Below, one piece after another: positions 22,850 through 33,560 of a stretch of 64,000 nucleotides of DNA. Position 1 is the stretch's first letter, and the number at the start of each line of letters is the position of its first letter. The translations under genes and the position numbers were made by a program. The stretch covers positions 59,316,110 to 59,380,109 of the forward strand of contig NC_086384.1 of NCBI RefSeq assembly GCF_036588685.1, read 5' to 3'. This DNA is from Mytilus trossulus. Lineage: Eukaryota > Mollusca > Bivalvia > Mytilida > Mytilidae. The notes under the pieces are model-generated. The model was given only the letters and a program-made list of their open reading frames with translations. It searched no databases and had not been told where the DNA came from.

Positions 22850-25800
22850 AAACTCGCACGTCAATCTTTTGTCTGTCAAGTTTTGATCACTGTTTCTAAT
22901 CATCTTCGGAAGGCCCCTTTTTTAATTTATAATTACCAATGGAAGTAGAAAGACCTTTTGTCTAACCTGTCTTTGTGTTATTTTTTATACGTCCGTCAAT
23001 TTTGACGGGACGTATTATGGTAAACAAATGTCCAGTGTCCGTCCGTCCGTCCGCCCGTCTGTCCGTCTGTCCGGTGTAAACATGTCGCACCGTAACTTGA
23101 GAACGACTTATCCAAATTTCATAAAACTTAATATAGTTGTTTCTTATGATGGTCAAATGATCTGTATACTTTTTTGTGAAAATAAGATGACAACTTTTTG
23201 AGTTACGGCACTTTGTAACTAAAACAGGGGTGAGTTTTTTTCACATGTCGCACCGTATCTCAAAAACGATTCTTGATTATGGCTTAAAACTTCAAATACT
23301 TCTTAGTTATATTAATCTTAATATCTGTATACTTTTTGGTGATGATTCAAAATTTAATTTTTGAGTTATTGAGTATTTTGTAAAAAAGGGGGAGGGTTTT
23401 TTTACATGTCGCACCATATCTCAAACACGATTTATGATTATTACTTAAAACTTTACACATGTCTTTGTTATATTAATCTTAAGATCTGTAAACGTTTTGG
23501 TAATGATTCAAAATTTCATTTTTGAGTTATTGAGTATTTTGTAAAAAAATAAAAGGGGGTTTACATGTCGCACCATATCTCAAAAACGATTTATGATTAT
23601 TGCTTAAAACTTTACACACTTCTTTGTTATATTAATCTAAAGATCTGTATACTTTTTGGTGATGATTCATTTTTATATTTTCGAGTTATTGAGTTTTTTG
23701 TAAAAAAAGAGGGTTTTTTCACATGTTGCGCTGTATCTCTATTGCTTAAAACTTAACAGGCTAATAATGCGTCGGGTTTCCAAATACATCTTGTACAATC
23801 TTCCTATTGAGCGGGAATAAGGAAGGAGTCAGGATAAACTAAGCATGACATCCTGTACAACCCTGTGTTATTCAAAAAAGATTTATGTTTTTTCACAAGA
23901 CGACGGGCGTATCATGCGCTCATGGCGCAGCTGTTTATTTAAATATTGATCAAGTCGAAATGCTATCTAAAACACTTACCACTCATTCAAAAAAGAATGG
24001 TCTGACTTGTTTTTATCATACTGCTTTTATTACATTATAGATGTCGGTTTCCGTTCGATTCCGTTAAATACCAATTCCTCAGAGCAATTGGTACTTTGCG
24101 GAACGGAACGGAACGGAATAATAAATTAAAAAGTTTAAATCAGATTCAACTTGATTACTGTTTCTAATCCTCGTCGGCACGAGAGATGGAAGGCCTCTTT
24201 TAAAAAATATAATTACCAATGGAAGGAGTAGGACTTTTTGTCTAAGCTGCCTTTGTTTTAAATTCTTAATTATTTATCTGGTCGGGAATGCTATATAAAA
24301 CACTTATTTCTTCTGCAAAAAGGGGTGTCAGACACATTTTTTTTATCATACTGCTTTTATTACATTATAAATGTCTGGTTCCGTTCGATTCCGTTAAATA
24401 CCAATTCCTCAGAGCAATTGGTACTTTGCGGAACGGAACGGAACGGAATAATAAATTAAAAAGTTTAAATCAGATTCAACTTGATTACTGTTTCTAATCC
24501 TCGTCGGCACGAGAGGTGGAAGGCCCCTTTAAAAAAATATAATTATCAATGGAAGGAGTAAGATTTGTTGTCTAAGCTGCCTTTGTTTTAAATTCTTAAT
24601 TATTTATCTGGTCGGGAATGCTATCTAAAACACTTATTTCTTCTGCAAAAAGGGGTGTCAGACACATTTTTTTTTTATCATACTGCTTTTATTACATTAT
24701 AAATGTCTGGTTCCGTTCGATTCCGTTAAATACCAATTCCTCAGAGCAATTGGTACTTTGCGGAACGGAACGGAACGGAATAATAAATTAAAAAGTTTCA
24801 ATCAGATTCAACTTGATTACTGTTTCTAATCCTCGTCGGCACGAGAGGTGGAAGGCCTCTTTTAAAAAATATAATTACCAATGGAAGGAGTAGGACTTTT
24901 TGTCTAAGCTGCCTTTGTTTTAAATTCTTAATTATTTATCTGGTCGGGAATGCTATCTAAAACACTTATTTCTTCTGCAAAAAGGGGTGTCAGACACATT
25001 TTTTTTTTATCATACTGCTTTTATTACATTATAAATGTCTGGTTCCGTTCGATTCCGTTAAATACCAATTCCTCAGAGCAATTGGTACTTTGCGGAACGG
25101 AACGTAACGGAATAATAAATTAAAAAGTTTCAATCAGATTCAACTTGATTACTGTTTCTAATCCTCGTCGGCACGAGAGGTGGAAGGCCTCTTTTAAAAA
25201 ATATAATTACCAATGGAAGGAGTAAGATTTTTTGTCTAAGCTGCCTTTGTTTTAAATTCTTAATTATTTATCTGGTCGGGAATGCTATCTAATTTACACT
25301 TATTTCTTCTGCAAAAAGGGGTGTCAGACACATTTTTTTATCATACTGCTTTTATTACATTATAAATGTCTGGTTCCGTTCGATTCCGTTAAATACCAAT
25401 TCCTCAGAGCAATTGGTACTTTGCGGAACGGAACGGAACGGAATAATAAATTAAAAAGTTTAAATCAGATTCAACTTGATTACTGTTTCTTATCCTCGTC
25501 GGCACGAAAGGTGGAAGGCCTCTTTTAAAAAATATAATTACCAATGGAAGGAGTAAGACTTTTTGTCTAAGCTGCATTTGTCTAAATTCTTAATTATTTA
25601 TCTGGTCGGGAATGCTATCTAAAACACTTATTTCTTCTACAAAAAGGGGTGTCAGACACATTTTTTTTATCATACTGCTTTTATTACATTATAAATGTCT
25701 GGTTCCGTTCGATTCCGTTAAATACCAATTCCTCAGAGCAATTGGTACTTTGCGGAACGGAACGGAACGGAATAATAAATTAAAAAGTTTAAATCAGATT

Positions 25801-26475
25801 CAACTTGATCACTGTCTCTAATCATCGTCGGAACGGGCTGTTGTAGGCCTCTTTTTTAAAATATAATTACCGATGGAAGGAGAAAGACTTTTTGTGTAAC
25901 CTGCCTTTATGTTAATTTTTTTATTATTGATCAAGTCGAAAATGCTATCTAAAACACATACCACTTATGCAAAAAGAGGTGTCAGACAATTTTTGTTTAT
26001 CATACTGCTTTAATTACATTAAAGATGTCTGTTTCCGTTCGATTCCGTTAAATACCAATTCCTCAGAGCAATTGGTACTTTGCGGAACGGAACGGAAAGG
26101 AATAATAAATTTAAAAAGTTAAAATCAGAACCAATGTTTCTAATCATCGTCGGAAAGGACGACGTGAGGTCAGTCTAGATATCATAATGCATGACTTGCA
26201 AATGCGTTAATTTCATGATAATTTATCAGGACAATCCGACATATTCATTTACAGAATAGTTCCCGATGTTATACATTATTGCACATTTCACCTGTGAAGA
26301 TGAGATTAAGTATACATTTGTGTTATTTGTATATGGAAAACCGTAAAACACAGAAATTTTAAAGTTTGTTTTGTTTTAAAGATTTTTCGAAATTTTGATA
26401 AATGCCCCCTTTGGATACCTTAAATGAAATTCTGTTCCGTTCCGTTCCGTTCCGTTCCGTAAAGTACCAATAGCC
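22850..26475. repeat. Right foldback arm with 330-bp tandem units
   Basis: Seven units in the opposite orientation to the left arm, with (GGAAC)n cores near 24099, 24430, 24760, 25092, 25425, 25752 and 26074. They are followed by the unique terminal segment 26105-26475 that mirrors 15825-16190. The first unit is split by an insertion at about 22986-23940. Confidence 0.85.
22986..23940 (+). mobile_element. Element with about 160-bp internal repeats inserted into the foldback arm
   Basis: Begins ATACGTCCGTCAATTTTGAC and ends near GACGACGGGCGTATCATGCG, so the outer ends (ATACGTCCGTC and ATACGCCCGTC) are inverted. The interior has a (GTCC)n tract and about four copies of a 150-165-bp unit marked by ACATGTCGCACC and CTGTATACTTTTTGGTGATG (near 23238, 23400, 23562 and 23700). 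Foldback-arm sequence resumes at ATATTGATCAAGTCG after it. No protein is encoded. Confidence 0.6.
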
Positions 26476-26484
26476 GTTACATCT

Positions 26485-26845
26485 TACATAGCGTACTTTA
26501 ATTATTTTGCAAAGAATTTTGCACAATCTAGTCTAAACGTAATGAACAGTCGAGTTTTTACTCCATGTTAAATGATTCACTGTGACTTTTAGTTAACATA
26601 TAGCAAGACAATTGATGTTCTTTTGCTTTTTTTTAACTTTTTTTGATGAGCATTTACTGGTTTTGGTCATGGATAAGTACCCAAAATCTATTCCCCCTTG
26701 TTATATGTATATTATAGTGGAACATAATTATACTTAAATATCCCAGCCACTACCTGGCACACAATCACTGAAAAAAACCTTATTAAATGTGTATGCTCAA
26801 ATTTGTTGATCTATATGCATGTCTTATTTGTAAATCTAATTTCAG
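26485..26845 (+). other. End of gene B intron 2
   Basis: Ordinary AT-rich intron sequence ending in a T-rich tract and TTTCAG before exon 3. The complete intron (12411-26845) is about 14.4 kb. Confidence 0.6.
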
Positions 26846-27321
26846 GTTTCCATATTGGAGACGTCTGCATAACAGCCTTAGATGTAGTTAACTTCGCTAC
26901 TGTATTCTTAATTTTAATACTGACAATATCTGGTTTTGGAATTATTGTGCATCTTCACTGTAAAGAGAAAAATGAAGAGGAAAGAATAGAAAAAGTCAGA
27001 GGCATTCGAAATGTAATGGCTGACAAAATTGCAGGTATCCTTCGAAATAAGATAAATAAAATTGAAGAGTTTGTTCAGGATAATATAGATGTTTATCACG
27101 AAAAAAATAAAAAAAGGGAGGAAACTAAAGAAAATCAACTCAAAACGGAAACTCCAACATCGCCAAGAAATTTAAATGAAATAGACGAAAATGAATACTC
27201 GAGTGACGACGAAAATCCATGCGAAAGTGATAACTCCAGAGACAACGATGATCTAGACGAAACTGAATACCAAAGCAGCGAAACATATTTAGATATCAGT
27301 CATGAAGAGATTTGTCGCTGA
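26846..27321 (+). CDS. LRR receptor gene B, exon 3 (membrane segment and long acidic tail)
   Basis: Acceptor CTAATTTCAG. The exon starts GT TTC, completing the glycine codon begun in exon 2, so exons 868 + 60 + 476 nt give 468 codons with the stop. It starts G-F-H-I-G-D-V-C-I-T, then a membrane span (about 23 hydrophobic residues from FATVFLILILTISGF to IIVHL). It continues into a highly charged helical region (E-E-E-R-I-E-K to K-K-R-E-E-T-K) and a Ser/Asp/Glu-rich end with several Tyr in acidic context (NEYSSDDE, TEYQSSETYLDI). YLDI fits a YxxPhi sorting motif and could be a phosphotyrosine site; this is inference. AATAAA follows at 27371. No signalling domain is recognised. Confidence 0.85.
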
Positions 27322-27370
27322 ACAAAAGTTTACCAGTCTCACTTACACATGTTACACATACTGTGCAAAT

Positions 27371-27376
27371 AATAAA
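27371..27376 (+). terminator. Candidate poly(A) signal of gene B
   Basis: AATAAA 50 bp after the stop codon. Confidence 0.5.
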
Positions 27377-29023
27377 ATATATCTATGAAGAACATAAAAC
27401 TTCAGAGGTTGTTAAAAAAAATAAAATCATGACTGTTTCAACTCTCTTTCATCTTGCCAATCACACACTCAAAAATTTGTTTTATTTTTTCGATCATCTA
27501 TGTTCCGTTAATTTATGAATGAAAATAGACCGAGTTTTTTGTTAACAGCATAAGAATTCAATGACACAAAAACCATAACATTTCTAGAGACTATTCTAGA
27601 AATATTAGGCACACACAGTACACTATGTAAATATGTTGTTACAATTATATCAATCACCGTCAGTTTATTTAAAATGTAATGATCTGGTGATCCAAAGTTC
27701 AATTTCCAGTGAAGGATAATTATTGAGCTCATAAACTAACTTTATAAAGGTTTAAACTCCTTTAAATGGTAAAACTAGGTTTAAGCTTCTAATGGTAAAA
27801 CTGACCACTATTTTTGTCGATGCTGTTCTGATTATTTTTATACCACAGTTATGAGCATTATATTTTCAGGTCTGTCCGTCTGTTCTTTCATTTGTTCGTT
27901 CGTCCGTCCGTCTGTCCTTCTTCGGGTTAGAGTTTTTGTCAAGGTAGTTTTTTTTTATGAAGTCCAATCAAATTGAAACTTAGTACATGTGTTCCCTCTG
28001 ATATGATCTTTGATTTTTGACCCCAATTTCACGGTCCGTTGAACATAGAAAATTGATAGTGCGAGTTGGGCATCCATGTACTATGGACACATTCTTGTTG
28101 TTTCTGTTTTATGTATATATGTATTTAGTAGGCCTAACTGAGTATTATCCTTAGTTACTTAGCAGTTGTTATGGACAAAGATAATATTATGAATAAAAGG
28201 AGACAGCAACCACAAACAACAAAACAAAAGATATGCACATCCCAACATACGGTTTGCAAAAAAACATACGTCTATTCACCATGGCGAACTCTAAATTATC
28301 AAAAGTTAAAAAAAGAGAAGTCTTAATACATGTATAACAGCCCGTAAAGATCTGGTTACAGCAAAGTACACGTCCAAATGAGAGAGAGAAAAAAACACGA
28401 ATAATAGCTAACAAAAGGTATTAAGCCGTTTTCAGACGATGTTTGCAGCGGTATGTTGATGTTGTTCCTAAAAACTAAAAGTATTACAAAGAATCTATGC
28501 ATTCTGCTTTGAGACCAGAGTTTTCTGTTTGCATGCTATTGTATTTCTAATTGCATAAAGAAAGCTCAGTAATCACATGACCAGAGTTATTTAGATGAGT
28601 AAAGTCACATAGTACAATAAAACAGGTTTAATACACATGTCTAATGTTCTTGTTTTGAATGGAAGGCTGTTACACTATTCATACTTACTCCATTGAGTAT
28701 TTTATATTAAAAAAATAAAAATAACATAGAGAGCCAATGAGTAACTCTGGCCTATGTTAGTTTTGTATCATTTTTAATTTTAGATTCTTGTGTATAATTC
28801 GAAGTTTAGTATGACGTCCATCATCACTGAAGTTGTATACATATATGAAATATCTTAATCTCTTTTTATTACAAAATGATTTAGTTGGATTACAAGATTA
28901 AATATTAATCGATTATATTTTGGTTACATTACATTAAGAACAAGTTAAAATGGCGTCATCATAATAATGTTATGAGGACATTTCTAGCTTTTTGTTGATA
29001 TTTTTGGGGATGATTTAAGAGAT
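27377..29023. other. Intergenic region between genes B and C
   Basis: Contains a repeat at about 27840-28090 (a (GTCC)n tract, then CCATGTACTATGGACACATT) and a reverse fragment of repeat D at about 28730-28840 (TCATCACTGAAGTTGTATAC). The remainder is unremarkable. The promoter of gene C should lie here, but no clear TATA box can be assigned. Confidence 0.45.
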
Positions 29024-29891
29024 ATGGTTCTCCGATGCATTTTGATACTGATATTTGTACCTTTTATACTGTCTAATCCGACCGGATGTACGTACAGTAC
29101 AGACATTCTGTTATATTCCTGCGACAGCCGATTATGGGTGTTACCTCTAGATTATTCCCAGTTTACGGTGCAGCCACAGAGACTTCTGATCAAAGACATG
29201 TCCGGAGAGCTTGCAGCATCTGCTCCTAATGGACCCGTGTTTAGTGGCTTCAGTGCGATCAATACGGCATTATTTGATGTAAGATTCCCGCCATCTTTAC
29301 ACATAATGTGTGTCGCTAATGGCTTTCTCATGATGGTTAAAGATGCATTTCAAGATTTTGGATGGGTTGAGGAACTGATTATACAGGATTGTGACATTCT
29401 TTCGCTCCCCGCGCAAGTATTCGCACATTTTGGTGATCTGAATTCTTTAATCATAGAAGGTGGTTCAATGGATGCTATGGTCGCAGACACTTTCTATGGA
29501 TTAAATGTCAACAAAATGTCGTCTGCTGTCACACCCAAAGGGGAACTTATACTTCGGAACACTGAAATTATTGGCGGTTCTTTGCCATACGGCGGTCTCT
29601 TCACTCAAAGCAATGTATCAACTATAGTACTAGACAACATACACCTGAGCTCTCTTCGTACAGATACATTCTATAATAACCTTAAACTTACCAATTTATC
29701 TATAAGTTACAACGCATTAACTAGTATCCCAGACAATCTGTTTATCCAGTCACAATCTTTACAATACGTTCGGATATACGGCATACCTTGGGCGTGTGCA
29801 TGCAGCTCTCTCGGGTTTATACCTTATGTCATCAACAATAACATCACTTTAGAAGGAGATATAATTTGTACATCGCCTGCGAATTATGCAA
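29024..29891 (+). CDS. LRR receptor gene C, exon 1 (signal peptide and LRR ectodomain)
   Basis: 868 nt, the same length and ending phase as exon 1 of gene B. Residues 1-17 form a hydrophobic signal peptide (MVLRCILILIFVPFILS). A Cys-containing cap follows (22-33), then degenerate LRRs at about 118-140, 139-162, 175-195, 198-222 and 222-246 (N-x-L-x-x-I-P-x-x-L-F in the last). An LRRCT-like cap spans about 247-289 with Cys 258, 260 and 282. The protein is closely similar to gene B throughout, for example Q-P-Q-R, G-P-x-F-S-G-F and I-x-D-C-x-I-L-S-L-P. The donor is CAA|GTAAGT. Reading through the intron keeps the frame open to 30100, which may represent an intron-retained form or chance. Confidence 0.88.
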
Positions 29892-30289
29892 GTAAGTTAA
29901 ATTTAACGCTTATTTATTTTCACTGCTTTATCAACATGGCTTTGAAGTTGTATTCCAAAACGCCTATGTACAGTAACTATTATGTCTTATGCTGTTTTAT
30001 TGTAGTTTTAAGGCCTATACAAATCCTTGGCCTGTATAATAGAATCAAATTACGATATAAGTACATCATGTATATCATGATTATTACGGTATCTCTCTAA
30101 AACTAAGGCATATGGATAAAACACAGACTTTAGGTAGGATTTCAAGACAAAACGTACAGACATTTTAGAAGTAAATAATGATAATGGAATTTCATATGTC
30201 CTCTGCTTTATTAAAATAGTCAATCGTGTCACTATAAATTATTACATGACCTGTTTGTATACCTTTATCTCTTGATGATATACAAATGT

Positions 30290-30450
30290 AAACATATAAG
30301 ATGTGGCATGATTTCCAATCAGACAACTTTCACTAGAAACAACATGACACAGACATTAACAACTATAATTAGCCGCATGGCCTCCGCCAATAAGCAAAGC
30401 CTAGGTATAACGGTCCAAACGAGAAACATATCAGCCAGATTAATGTACAA
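30290..30450 (+). repeat. Dispersed repeat family A, copy in gene C intron 1
   Basis: AAGATGTGGCATGATTTCCA onward follows the repeat A order, including CCGCATGGCCTCCGCCAATA. Diverged. Confidence 0.6.
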
Positions 30451-30533
30451 AATGAAGAAAAAAAACTTTTTAGAATATGTAACACAGCAACAAATAATTT
30501 AAAGATTAACGCCAGTTTGTTTTTGTTTTACAG

Positions 30534-30599
30534 ATCAGAGAGCAGCAGTTTATTATGTCACTAACTGTATAAGTTATGATGTTTGTGCTGGGCAAACAG
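30534..30599 (+). CDS. LRR receptor gene C, exon 2 (66-nt membrane-proximal exon)
   Basis: Flanked by TTTTGTTTTACAG and GTCAGT. Phase 1 in and phase 1 out. Encodes 22 residues with Asn-Gln-Arg-Ala at the start and two cysteines (T-N-C-I-S and D-V-C-A). It matches exon 2 of gene B in position, phase and Cys content. Joining it to exons 1 and 3 gives 868 + 66 + 236 = 1170 nt, exactly 390 codons. Confidence 0.85.
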
Positions 30600-30850
30600 G
30601 TCAGTATTACATATTTATTTCTAAATAAACCAGCCTTTAACACTTTATAATTACATTAGATGTAAGTTTCATTATAATACGTTATTCTGATTGGCTAACT
30701 GCACATCACATGTTATTCCGTAAACAATTGCATCAGCCAATAACATTTATCATGCATGATGACACGAGGCCCCACTATAAAGTGCACAGGTGAATTAAAT
30801 AAAACTGGATAAAATTCGCGTTTTCATGATCCTAGCTAAAAAATGAAATT

Positions 30851-31012
30851 ATAAGTATTGAATGCTTTTTTTTTGAAACTTTATAGGGTTGTAAAAGCGC
30901 TGACCGTACGTACATTTTTAGAATGAAGCGCTTCCGCGCTTCATACAAAATGTACTTCGGTCAACGCTTTTACCACCCAATAAAATGACAAAAAGAAGCA
31001 TTCAATTCTTAA
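30851..31012. repeat. Near-palindrome of about 160 bp in gene C intron 2
   Basis: Nested mirrored pieces around about 30932: GAAGCGC/GCGCTTC, GTACATTTT/AAAATGTAC, GCTGACCG/CGGTCAACGC and TTGAATGC/GCATTCAA. It looks like a small foldback or MITE. The rest of the intron (30600-31760) holds nothing else recognisable. Confidence 0.6.
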
Positions 31013-31760
31013 ATGATAGTTTTGGGGTTTAAACTCAGCAAAGTGGCATTGTTTCATTTATTCCTTCTATTATTGTTAATATTTCAAACATAATGATATT
31101 TCTGTCCTTTTAATAATATATCTTTCTGTCCTTTATTACGAGAGTCCATCTTTCGGTTGTTTTAACCGTTTCAGATGTCATTAAATATGATGTTTGACGT
31201 ATACTAGGCATTGATGTAAGGCTTGGACTGCCTTTTGAAAGGATGGTACATTAATTGTTCAATACAAATTTGCCATTTTCCGCTATAACTTAAACATTCA
31301 CCAATCAATATCAATCAAACAATTATAAATCACTTGATCTTTGTATCATTATTCTTGCATAACCCAAGCATGCAGAAAAAAAAATTAACATTACATTGCG
31401 TTTTACGTACATTTGTTGAAAAAGCATTACAAATGAGTCACATTATAACGTCACCAGGAGCAGCACACATGAAAGCTTAACATCAGATATAATCCAGTTT
31501 GGCATTTATAATTCTAATAAATTTGCACTATTTTCGAAATTAAGATTGCTGTTTTTTGCTAATGATATATAGCTTTAAATTTTAAAATGTTACAGTTCGA
31601 TAGATAATGGTATGAACTTGGACGCTCAAAGTTTAAACACATTCTAATCTGAAGTGACATTTTAACAAACCAATATTAGTAGACTTTTATGTATGTTTTA
31701 TGATCATATATACTTTCTAATATATTAACATGTATTAAGCATGTGTTTTCTGTTTTCCAG

Positions 31761-31996
31761 GTTTTGTAAGTGGTGGAAAATGTATAACTGTGTTAGATAT
31801 CATAAGTTATGTATTATTCGTTCTCAATACTATCATAGCTTGTATAGCATTTGGTCTCGTGTTGCATCTTTTCCTCCGACTTAAAGAAATTAAGGACAAA
31901 AGAAGAGGTTTTATGCTACGGAGAATGTTTGGTGTTGAGCAGGCCAAGACTAAAACTTTCAATGTTGTCAAGCCACGGGACCCTTCATTTGACTAA
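31761..31996 (+). CDS. LRR receptor gene C, exon 3 (membrane segment and short tail)
   Basis: Acceptor TGTTTTCCAG. Starts GT TTT, completing the codon split at exon 2. Encodes G-F-V-S-G-G-K-C-I-T-V-L-D, then a membrane span (from ISYVLFVLNTII to FGLVLHLFL) and a short basic tail of about 38 residues (R-L-K-E-I-K-D-K-R-R to P-R-D-P-S-F-D). The pre-membrane C-I-T-V/A-L-D motif is shared with gene B. The tail is far shorter than in A (about 165) or B (about 110) and has no Tyr or acidic patch, so any signalling would need a partner. Total protein 389 residues. Confidence 0.87.
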
Positions 31997-32249
31997 TGCC
32001 AGCAGGCCAAGATCTGACCATTTGAAAGAGTTAAAACAAAGCACCTGTCTTTTGACATTAATTATTAACAAGAATATCTGCATCAAATACTTTGGTCTGT
32101 ACAGAAAAGCGATAATAGAAGCTCCGCAAATCTAATGGAGTTCAATGTTCATTTGTATTCTGTTTTAACTAACTTACCTAATGATGATAAAAATTAATTA
32201 TCTGACTTAAGCTAAGTTATCTTTGACCTTTACAGACTTCAGGTCGTCA
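31997..32249 (+). other. Gene C 3' flank
   Basis: Probable 3' UTR. GCAGGCCAAGA occurs in the coding tail (31938) and again right after the stop (32003). No clear AATAAA was found. Confidence 0.4.
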
Positions 32250-32480
32250 TTATGTAAAAGGGGGACGAAATATACAAGAGGAGCAGTCAAACTCACAAAT
32301 CGAAAATAAACTGACAACGCCATGGCTAAAAATAAAAAAAAGACAAACAACCAAATAATAGTACACAAGAAACAACATGTAAAACTAAAGACTGAGCAAC
32401 ACGAACCCCACCAAAAACTGGGGGTGATCTCAGATGCTCAGGATGGGTAAGCAGATTCTGCTCCACAGGTGTCACCCGTC
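32250..32480 (-). repeat. Repeat family C, 3' tail of a Penelope-like element
   Basis: ACAACGCCATGGCTAAAA, then CACGAACCCCACCAAAAACT and GTGTTGCTTATGAGATATTA. It leads directly into the reverse transcriptase fragment at 32480, which marks it as that element's 3' end. Confidence 0.6.
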
Positions 32481-33355
32481 GTGTTGCTTATGAGATATTA
32501 AATCCGGTGAATAGTCTAATTCGGAAGGTCACATTTATGAAAGGGAAGGGGATTGTAGTTACGACATAAGAAACATATCAGATATCCTTTGTGAAACGGT
32601 TATTCCATAAACGTTCTCCCAACTCCTGATGGCGTCTGTAAACATTACAAAGGGATGAATTCAACTTCACCATTCGGATTTTTTTGTTTAAAAGCTTTCT
32701 TGTGAGTTGCAACCCTCTTTTAAAGAAAGCGCGGGGATATCGTATCAATTGGGAGATATTGCTAGGTGCAGGCACTGCTTGAATGTTGCTGCATAGAAAT
32801 GGAAAGTTCACAATTGGGACGCTGAAATTATATTGTTGGTGGTAAAATGTTATTTCAACCGACCCTTATTGTCAATTTCTAGATGTAAGTCAAGATATGA
32901 GGCAGACTTAACTGTACCTGTTGTGTCCAGCCCGATGGGATCGTTGCGTTTAACATAGTCACCAAATTTTGAATTATTTAGTGACAGAACATAATCTATA
33001 TAACGGAAAGTAAAGTCAAAGGAATTTTGCTAACTTCTTATTTTTCATCCTAAGAAGTTCCTGTATGAAGTCACCCTCATAATATTAAAAAAACAAGTCG
33101 ACAAAAAGAGGGACTTAATTGGTTCCCATTGGAATGCCGACGTCTTTCAACGTAACAAATATGTTGTCAATCAAGAGATCAAGCATCTTGATAATGTCAG
33201 TTTCAGAGAATGTTTTGTTTTAATCAGTGTGATCCTTTACAAAGTAGGATTTACCCCTACCTAAGACAAGATACTTGTATCTTTGTTGGCCTCTTTTTTT
33301 TATGAAACAAAGCAATACCAACTCTTTCAATTTGTCTTTTAGTTTGGAATGGGGA
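32480..33355 (-). pseudogene. Penelope-like reverse transcriptase, C-terminal and middle part (decayed)
   Basis: Minus-strand frames encode I-S-Q-L-I-R-Y and L-T-R-K-L-L-N near 32578-32811. Further upstream lie traces of the K-x-Y-F-V-K-D-H and S-E-T-D-I-I-K blocks (33170-33260) that precede the M-G-T-N-C-A-P region in this family. Several stops and shifts interrupt it. The family assignment rests on my recognition of this mussel-type element; DIRS or another RT lineage is possible. Confidence 0.6.
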
Positions 33356-33560
33356 ATAAAGGCAACAGTAGTATATAGCTGTTTGAAATGCATAAATCGA
33401 TTGAAAAAAACAAAATCCTGGTTACAAACTAAAACTTAGAGAAACGCATCAAATAAAAGAGAACTACGACACAACATAAACACATTACTAAAATGTAACT
33501 CACACAAAAACGAACTATGCTATAACAATGGCCATTTCCCAGACTTGGTACAGGACTTGT
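33356..33560 (+). repeat. Repeat family F inserted in the Penelope-like element
   Basis: AAGGCAACAGTAGTATA, then AAACGCATCAAATAAAAGAG and a CACACAAAAACGAACTA segment. The same sequence is at about 45588-45860. Reverse transcriptase fragments resume on both sides. Confidence 0.6.

Larger units (their letters stand above)
15825..26475. mobile_element. 10.65-kb foldback DNA transposon with 9-bp target-site duplication
   Basis: The left end GGCTATTGGTACTTTACGG is mirrored exactly at the right end (26457-26475). The element is flanked by the direct repeat GTTACATCT at 15816-15824 and 26476-26484. Both arms are about 2.5 kb. Each has a unique terminal segment of about 360 bp, then tandem units of about 330 bp that contain repeated TTCCG pentamers. 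The two arms are reverse complements, so the whole can fold back. The unique core is only about 430 bp plus an LTR element, so no transposase is encoded. A 9-bp duplication fits Mutator-like (MULE) elements or the Drosophila FB type; this assignment is inference. It sits in intron 2 of LRR gene B. Confidence 0.85.
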
